64,000 nucleotides of DNA from Paenibacillus tyrphae (GTDB lineage: Bacteria; Bacillota; Bacilli; Paenibacillales; NBRC-103111): assembly GCF_024158745.1 (NCBI RefSeq), contig NZ_JAMZAW010000004.1, positions 186,001 through 250,000 of the forward strand. Direction: 5' to 3'. Position 1 is the stretch's first letter, and every line of letters begins with the position of its first letter. The translations under genes and the position numbers were made by a program. Under the pieces are notes generated by a model, which worked only from the letters and a program-made list of their open reading frames with translations, was not told where the DNA came from and searched no databases. Of this stretch, positions 59,172 through 64,000 are shown piece after piece.

Positions 59172-60593
59172 TTACATATTGATGGACCGCCCGTCCACGG
59201 CCAGCATCGCCTCGCCCAATAGCTCGGAGAGGGTCGGATGCGGATGGATCGTCTGTCCGATTTCCCATGGGGTCGCATCAAGCAACTGAGCTAACGCCGC
59301 TTCGGAGATATAATCGGTCACGTGCGGTCCGATCATATGGACGCCAAGCAAATCGTTCGTTTCTTTATCGGCCACCACTTTGATAAACCCATCGGTCTCC
59401 CCGAGCACGATCGCTTTCCCCAGCGCCCGGAAATGAACTTTGGACACTTTGACGTCGCGTCCCCGTTCCTTGGCTTCCCGTTCCGTCCAGCCGATGCTTG
59501 CCGTCTCCGGCCGGGAATAGACGCACCGCGGCACTTGGTGCGGCTCCACCTTGTGCGGCTTCAGGCCCCAGGCATGCTCGGCCGCAGTCAAGCCTTCATG
59601 GGCGGCGGCGTGGGCGAGCTGAAGTCCGCCGATGCAATCCCCGACTGCATAAATGTGCAGCTCGGCCGTCTGCATCAATTCGTTGACGCGAATGAAGCCG
59701 CCTTCGACCTTCACGTCGGTATTTTCCAAACCGATGCCTTCGACATTGGCTTGACGCCCTACGCACACGAGCGCGATTTCGGCCGACAGTGCGGCTTGTT
59801 CCTCGCGATGTTCTACATTCAGCGTCACGCCGCCCTCATGCTTGCGGACGGATTCCGTGAGCACCTTGGTGCCTGTGCGCACGCTAACCCCGCGTTTTTT
59901 CAGCAGCCGCTCCAGCTCGCGCGATACGTCTTCATCCTCGCTCGGAAGCAGTCTGGGGGCAAATTCCACGACCGTCACCTGCACGCCAAAATCGCTAAGC
60001 AGCGAAGCCCATTCCACGCCGATGACGCCGCCGCCGATAATGACCGCCGAAGCCGGCAGCTTCTCCAAACGAAGCGCCTCGTCGCTGTTCAGAATCGACA
60101 CGCCGTCGGTTTCCAGACCCGGCAGACTTCTCGGACGGGAGCCCGTCGCGATGACTACCTTCTCCGGCACCAGCGTCAAGATCTCATCCTCGCCTTGATC
60201 GACGGATACCGTACCGCTCCGGGGCGAAAAGATGGAAGGACCGATTAATCTGCCCTTCCCCTGGAATACGGTGATTTTATTTTTTTTCATCAAAAATTGC
60301 AGCCCGCTGTATAGTTGCTCGACCACCGCATCTTTGCGGCTTGCGACTTTAGTGAAATCTAGGGTGACCGCCTCGGCTCCGACGCCGAATCTGTCGCTGT
60401 CTTTCATGAGGGCGAATACTTCCGCGCTTCGCAGCAGCGCCTTGCTTGGAATACAACCGCGGTGGAGACAAGTTCCTCCGATCTTGTCCTGCTCGACAAT
60501 GGCCACGCTTTTTCCAAGCTGCGCGGTCCGAATGGCCGCCGTATAACCGCCAATGCCTCCGCCAAGAACAACCATATCAAAAGTATGCGTCAT
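59172..60593 (-). CDS. lpdV: Dihydrolipoyl dehydrogenase (E3)
   Basis: FAD flavoprotein that reoxidises lipoyl groups with NAD+, 473 residues. FAD loop GGGIGGYTAAIRTAQLG, redox-active disulfide GGTCLHRGCIPSKALL (C-x4-C), NAD loop IIGGGVIGVEWA, and the C-terminal active-site HPHPTLSE. First gene of the bkd cluster, as lpdV precedes bkdAA in B. subtilis, but ptb, bcd and buk are not present upstream. Confidence 0.94.
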   Translation of the reverse strand: MTHTFDMVVLGGGIGGYTAAIRTAQLGKSVAIVEQDKIGGTCLHRGCIPSKALLRSAEVFALMKDSDRFGVGAEAVTLDFTKVASRKDAVVEQLYSGLQFLMKKNKITVFQGKGRLIGPSIFSPRSGTVSVDQGEDEILTLVPEKVVIATGSRPRSLPGLETDGVSILNSDEALRLEKLPASAVIIGGGVIGVEWASLLSDFGVQVTVVEFAPRLLPSEDEDVSRELERLLKKRGVSVRTGTKVLTESVRKHEGGVTLNVEHREEQAALSAEIALVCVGRQANVEGIGLENTDVKVEGGFIRVNELMQTAELHIYAVGDCIGGLQLAHAAAHEGLTAAEHAWGLKPHKVEPHQVPRCVYSRPETASIGWTEREAKERGRDVKVSKVHFRALGKAIVLGETDGFIKVVADKETNDLLGVHMIGPHVTDYISEAALAQLLDATPWEIGQTIHPHPTLSELLGEAMLAVDGRSINM

Positions 60594-60741
60594 CCATAAT
60601 TCCTCCTGATACTTAAGATTCTCCTATTGTAACTCTATTCTGCGGCAGAAATATAGTCCAATTTGTGAAATGACATGAATTCTTGATAAATTTATGATAA
60701 CGTAGAGATTGACGATTTTGAAGCAATAGAAGGAGCCAAGC

Positions 60742-61002
60742 ATGATGGCCGTTATTTCTCGTTTCATCGCCATGCTGCTGCTGGTCGTGCCCGGACTCAT
60801 GGCAACTTACGGATTTTTGGCAATGAAGGACGCCTGGTTCGCCCAATTCGATCCGGCGATCGGCTTCCTCTGGTGGAAATTTGCGCTGGGACTGCTGCTG
60901 TTTGCCGCAGGAGTCGCTTTTATCGGGGGATGGATTTTTTTCCGGGACCGCAAACGCAATTATGTCGCGCCGCGCTTTCGCAAGAAACGCAAAAAGGGAT
61001 AG
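60742..61002 (+). CDS. DUF2627 small membrane protein (YqzF-like)
   Basis: Protein of 86 residues with two membrane segments (FIAMLLLVVPGLMATYGFLAM and WWKFALGLLLFAAGVAFIGGWIFF) and a basic tail (RDRKRNYVAPRFRKKRKKG). Recognised as DUF2627. AGAAGGAG precedes the ATG. It diverges from lpdV; B. subtilis yqzF also lies at the start of its bkd region. Function unknown. Confidence 0.88.
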   Translation: MMAVISRFIAMLLLVVPGLMATYGFLAMKDAWFAQFDPAIGFLWWKFALGLLLFAAGVAFIGGWIFFRDRKRNYVAPRFRKKRKKG

Positions 61003-61030
61003 GCAGCAATCGCAGCCTGTCCCTTTTTTT
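60996..61030 (+). terminator. Terminator of the DUF2627 gene
   Basis: Stem GGGATAGGC / GCCTGTCCC (60996-61023) overlapping the stop codon, then TTTTTTT. Confidence 0.8.
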
Positions 61031-61035
61031 GTCGT

Positions 61036-61950
61036 TCAGCCTCGTCCGCGGCCGGCTTGATCCAGCCAGCGGAGCAGCGTGTGACGCTCGATGATGACGC
61101 TAAGCGACCGCCGCCAGGTGATCGCGTGAAGCCCTATGAGCACGGCTAATGCAGCGGCCTGCACCGAAACCGGTGTCAGCAGCGCGAACCCGACACCAAG
61201 CGCAAACCCCAGCACGTTGGCTCCGGCGTCGCCCAGCATAGCCTTGCCGCGCAGGTCTGCGCCTGCGAACATCCCCGCTCCGATCGTAAGCGGAACCAAC
61301 ATACGCCATACATTCCAAACGGCTTCCGTTCCGCTCTCCTTCCAAGAAGCAAGCCATACGAGCAGAAGCAGCGAAACAAAAAAGCCCTTCAAGGCCCGTC
61401 CGGGCCGGACGTCAAGCAGATTCACCGCATTGGTGGCGAGCAGAATAAGAAGCAACTTGAAGGGAAGCAGCCACAGCGCACGGCTATCCGCTGTGAGGGT
61501 TGTCCCCGTCCCGCCGCGAAGCTGTTCCGCTTCCGGCAGCAGGATAAGCATTCCGGCCACTAAGGTCGTCCCCGCCTTGACGATCCCGGTCGTTATCCTC
61601 CGCTGCTCGATCCAAGTCTTCCAATGATTGCGCAGCCCTTTGACCTCCCGCTCCCCGAGCAGATCGTCAAGCAATCCCGCAAAACCGACCAACGTGACCG
61701 CCAGCATCCATCGGTCTGTATCGGGCCAAGAGGAAGGCACTACGCACACCCCGTACAGATACCACAGCAGAAGCAGCAGCCACAGAAGCACGCCTCCAGC
61801 CGTCGGAACAAGACGTCCCCGGTAGTTCGTTTCCGAGAGCCCGTGCTCCTGCAAAAAACGAATCGTTCCCGGCAGCAAAACGGCTCCCGCCGCGATCAGC
61901 AAGCCCAACGGAACTGCCCATGCCCATAACCAGCCGGTCACGGTCAGCAT
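61036..61950 (-). CDS. MraY/WecA-like phospho-sugar transferase family protein
   Basis: Polytopic membrane protein of 304 residues of the family that moves a sugar-phosphate from UDP-sugar to a polyprenyl phosphate. Motifs: NYRGRLVPTAGG near the N-terminus, VGFAGLLDDLLGE (Asp pair), NAVNLLDVRPGRALKGF (catalytic Asn/Asp region) and MLGDAGANVLGFALG. The ATG at 61950 overlaps the end of the glycosyltransferase gene in coupled fashion; an upstream ATG at 62019 would add 23 hydrophilic residues. It is related to MraY but shorter and more diverged; true substrate unknown. Confidence 0.8.
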   Translation of the reverse strand: MLTVTGWLWAWAVPLGLLIAAGAVLLPGTIRFLQEHGLSETNYRGRLVPTAGGVLLWLLLLLWYLYGVCVVPSSWPDTDRWMLAVTLVGFAGLLDDLLGEREVKGLRNHWKTWIEQRRITTGIVKAGTTLVAGMLILLPEAEQLRGGTGTTLTADSRALWLLPFKLLLILLATNAVNLLDVRPGRALKGFFVSLLLLVWLASWKESGTEAVWNVWRMLVPLTIGAGMFAGADLRGKAMLGDAGANVLGFALGVGFALLTPVSVQAAALAVLIGLHAITWRRSLSVIIERHTLLRWLDQAGRGRG

Positions 61951-62642
61951 GCCGGTTTCCGCCAGCACTGCCACAAGGTAAGTCCGACCTCGCAAAGCTG
62001 CTTGCCGCGATGGAGCCATCCCTGCCAGGTCCGTCCGGTCTCCCGGTGCCGGAAAGGAACCTCCAGTTCGACGATCCGAAAGCCGAGCCTGACGGCATCG
62101 ACCATCATGCCGACCTCGGCGCCGAATCCCTGGTATTTCCTTTCGCAGCGCCGCAGCACTTCGCTTCGCATCGCCCGTTGCCCGGATAACGGAGCCCCCG
62201 AGTCATAGCCGCTCAACAGACGGACGCCGCGGCCGGCCAAGCCTCTGACGAGCCCGAAGCCACCCGGGATGCTTGCCGGTGGAAGCTTCGCCACGGTCAA
62301 ATCCGCTTCCCCCCGCAGCACAGGCTCAAGAAGCAGAGGGAACTTTTCGGCGGTGCTGCCGAGATCGGCGTCCAGAAACACGACAATCTCCCCGGACGCC
62401 GCTTGCCAGCCCGCGAACATCGCCGCTCCTTTGCCCGAATTCACGGGAAAACGCAATACGACGTCAGCCCACGCACAAGCGACGTCACCCGTTCCGTCGC
62501 GGCTTCCGTCATCCACCACGATGAGCTGCATGTCGAATGAAAATTCCGCTGAGGCGTGCGCCTTCGAGACCGCTTCCAGCGTCGAAGCCAGCAGGCGGGA
62601 CTCGTTCCACGCAGGAATAATGACGGATATAAGCGGAACCAT
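61944..62642 (-). CDS. Family 2 glycosyltransferase
   Basis: GT-A fold glycosyltransferase of 232 residues. VSVIIPAWNE-type opening, QLIVVDDGSRDGT (nucleotide-sugar site), NSGKGAAMFAGWQAA, VVFLDADLGS (DxD) and a late GFGAEVGMMVDAVRLGFRIVELEVPFRHRETGR. Similar to dolichyl-phosphate-mannose synthase-like GT2 enzymes but without a C-terminal membrane domain. GGGAGAGG precedes the ATG at 62642. It lies between the SteA-like gene and the MraY-like gene in one operon. Confidence 0.88.
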   Translation of the reverse strand: MVPLISVIIPAWNESRLLASTLEAVSKAHASAEFSFDMQLIVVDDGSRDGTGDVACAWADVVLRFPVNSGKGAAMFAGWQAASGEIVVFLDADLGSTAEKFPLLLEPVLRGEADLTVAKLPPASIPGGFGLVRGLAGRGVRLLSGYDSGAPLSGQRAMRSEVLRRCERKYQGFGAEVGMMVDAVRLGFRIVELEVPFRHRETGRTWQGWLHRGKQLCEVGLTLWQCWRKPAC

Positions 62643-62661
62643 TGGCGTCCTCTCCCTTCTC

Positions 62662-63732
62662 TCAATGCAAAAAACGGACAAATGATAACCACGCTGCCCC
62701 TGGGCTTGCCGGCTTACGCCGTTCGGTTGCAGGGTATAGGCGGCTAATCCCCCTTGCATCGACAAGCCTGCTCCCAATCTTCATCCGCACAAGCCAACTG
62801 CTGCCCATGCCTTTGCGTCCTTTTTCCATAAAGTCCTGCATATGGCTGTGCAATCCAACGGTGATAATCTGCTCGCAGCCTTGTTCGTAAGCCAGCAGGA
62901 GCGCCGCATCCTCGCTCGTTCCTCCCGTCGGCAGGGAAGCCGCCGAAAGCCCGAGCCGCCGAAGGCGCTCCATCCCCGGAGCCGCTCCGTTCCGATAGCT
63001 ATGTACGATAAGTTCCGCCCCGCTGAATAAAGCAAGATCCGATACGCTGTCCATATCCCCTATGATCATGTCGGGGTTGTACCCCGCTTCCAAAATGGCG
63101 TCAGCCCCTCCGTCCACACCGATCAGCACAGGACGGACTTTCCGTATGTAACGTTTCAGCGCGGCGAAATCTTCCCGGTACCCGCTTCCCCGCACCACCA
63201 CCAGCGCATGCCTTCCCGGCAGCTCCGTTCGCAATGTAACGGGCGGCAGTGGTTCGAGCAGCTGCTCCTTTTCCTCGGCAGCGTATTTCAGCGTATTCTC
63301 GATAAACCTGGCGAGCTGCTTCGGCTCCGAAGCTTGTGCGGCCCGGTATCCGGCGAACCAGCTTTGCCGGGTAAACCGGCGGCAGGGCACCCACGACGTC
63401 CCCGTATCGATCCCGTGTTCGGTCACGGTAACGGTCCGGGAGGTCTGCAGCAGCTCGAAAGCGTCCGGAGACGTCTCCACAAGCGGCGTACCCGCCTCCA
63501 GAAGCTCTAAAACCGCCCGGGAGGCAATCGTCCCGGTCATCGTCCGGCCCGTGTTCACGACGGCGGATACCCGAGCTTTGAGCAGGCCGCGCACGGCCAA
63601 CTCGTCCAAATCATCGTGCGCCAGCACGGCGATTCGCCCCGGTCCCAATCGTTGAAGCAGCCGCTTAGTGCTTCGGTCACTTTCCGTTATCCCGGTGATG
63701 GGTAAAAGTCCCATTTTCGACTTCCATCTCAT
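62662..63732 (-). CDS. SteA-like protein (thiamin pyrophosphokinase-fold domain)
   Basis: Protein of 356 residues. The middle part has a thiamin pyrophosphokinase-type fold: VLIGVDGGADAILEAGYNPDMIIGDMDSVSD and GTSEDAALLLAY (Asp/Ser positions of the TPK family). The N-terminal 170 residues resemble the SteA family of Corynebacteria, which localises to the division ring (LVVVRGSGYREDFAALKRYI follows). The C-terminal part ends in a short basic tail rather than a clear membrane helix. GGGGAT lies before the ATG at 63732; the in-frame GTG at 63750 has none. No divisome partner in the window. Confidence 0.78.
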   Translation of the reverse strand: MRWKSKMGLLPITGITESDRSTKRLLQRLGPGRIAVLAHDDLDELAVRGLLKARVSAVVNTGRTMTGTIASRAVLELLEAGTPLVETSPDAFELLQTSRTVTVTEHGIDTGTSWVPCRRFTRQSWFAGYRAAQASEPKQLARFIENTLKYAAEEKEQLLEPLPPVTLRTELPGRHALVVVRGSGYREDFAALKRYIRKVRPVLIGVDGGADAILEAGYNPDMIIGDMDSVSDLALFSGAELIVHSYRNGAAPGMERLRRLGLSAASLPTGGTSEDAALLLAYEQGCEQIITVGLHSHMQDFMEKGRKGMGSSWLVRMKIGSRLVDARGISRLYPATERRKPASPGAAWLSFVRFLH

Positions 63733-63746
63733 AGCTTCATCCCCAA

Positions 63747-64000
63747 TCACGTCAAGGAATCCAGCGCCTGCTCCACCCTCGTGACCCCTTGAGACATCGC
63801 ATGTCCGCTAGCCACCGCCGACGCCACGGCCGTCGCCTCGAGAATTTCTTGCCGGGAAGCTCCTTTCGCCAGCGCTTCTTGAACGTGATATAGCGTACAC
63901 ACCTCGTTATTGGCAAACAAGCCGATGCCAAGGGCAATCAACTGCTTTTGCTTTTCATCGAGTGCTCCGGGGGCAAAACAAGCGGCTGTAAAATGATGGT
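63747..64000 (-). CDS. Carboxymuconolactone decarboxylase family protein (5' end beyond window)
   Basis: The visible 84 residues match the CMD/AhpD-like helical fold (DEKQKQLIALGIGLFANNEVCTLYH, then HVQEALAKGASRQEILEA). The usual redox motif CxxC is reduced to N-E-V-C: the first cysteine is asparagine, the second Cys and the following His are kept. So peroxidase-type AhpD activity is unlikely. The start codon is outside the window; its stop is 14 nt before the SteA-like gene start, suggesting an operon. Confidence 0.82.
   Translation of the reverse strand, partial: HHFTAACFAPGALDEKQKQLIALGIGLFANNEVCTLYHVQEALAKGASRQEILEATAVASAVASGHAMSQGVTRVEQALDSLT

Noticed and set aside
60594-60741. Sigma-54 (-24/-12) promoter upstream of lpdV, expected from B. 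subtilis
   Set aside because: No TGGCAC/TTGC pair at the right spacing could be found on the minus strand.
1-64000. tRNA, rRNA, insertion sequences, restriction-modification or biosynthetic gene clusters
   Set aside because: None could be recognised on either strand by reading the sequence and the translated frames.

Overview
The window is about 64 kb of chromosome from an endospore-forming member of the Bacillales, most likely Paenibacillaceae (Paenibacillus, Cohnella or a close relative). This rests on moderately high GC, strong GGAGG-type ribosome binding sites with frequent TTG/GTG starts, a set of sporulation genes (dacF, spoIIAA-spoIIAB-sigF, spoVAA-AB-AF, spmAB, dacB, gerW, spoIIM, mciZ) and gene order close to the Bacillus subtilis dacF-to-serA region. 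No rRNA, tRNA, CRISPR array, prophage or insertion sequence is visible. Nearly all long genes are on the minus strand. Short plus-strand genes (DUF378, DUF2627, prli42, mciZ, a 26-residue peptide) sit between the operons.

Layout. 1-6.8 kb: a PrsW protease (cut by the edge), a Twinkle-like primase/helicase with a degenerate TOPRIM site, mecA, a lipoprotein deacetylase, a CPBP protease and a rhodanese. 6.9-8.9 kb: serA behind a T-box leader. 9-16.3 kb: rluB and resABCDE (cytochrome c maturation and its two-component regulator) with a small amidase. 16.4-22.4 kb: dacB-spmA-spmB (spore cortex), an SRAP protein, an HD-GYP protein, gerW and DUF2953. 22.4-28 kb: an FMN riboswitch followed by ribD-ribE-ribBA-ribH and scpA-scpB. 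28-37.5 kb: ppiB, lysA, spoVAA-AB-AF, sigF operon, dacF and a YhcN-type lipoprotein. 37.5-46.7 kb: nucleoside salvage (pdp, two purine nucleoside phosphorylases, deoB), a CuA-like cupredoxin, csaA, a GntR/ABC operon and a glutathione peroxidase. 47-54.2 kb: xerD, yqzK, ald, fur, spoIIM, endonuclease Q, nudF, mciZ, DUF3866. 54.3-60.6 kb: an M20 peptidase, prli42 and a branched-chain 2-oxoacid dehydrogenase operon (lpdV-bkdAA-bkdAB-bkdB). 61-64 kb: a CMD-family gene, a SteA-like protein, a family 2 glycosyltransferase and a MraY/WecA-like transferase.

How the parts fit. The forespore programme is visible as a chain: a sigma-H-type promoter in front of spoIIAA, sigF in the same operon, and sigma-G-type promoters in front of spoVAA and the YhcN-like lipoprotein. 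Mother-cell sigma-E-like sites precede spoIIM and mciZ. Metabolic control is by RNA (T-box, FMN riboswitch) and by operator palindromes (in front of gpx and of the GntR/ABC operon). Most of the window is conserved backbone. The points most worth a second look are the degenerate TOPRIM helicase, the 39-bp hairpin repeat family in front of deoB and fur, the paralogous PNP with altered specificity residues, the spoVA operon lacking AC-AD-AE, the long MciZ, the FMN leader with two terminators, and the SteA/glycosyltransferase cluster. All functional calls are made by reading the sequence, without database searches.
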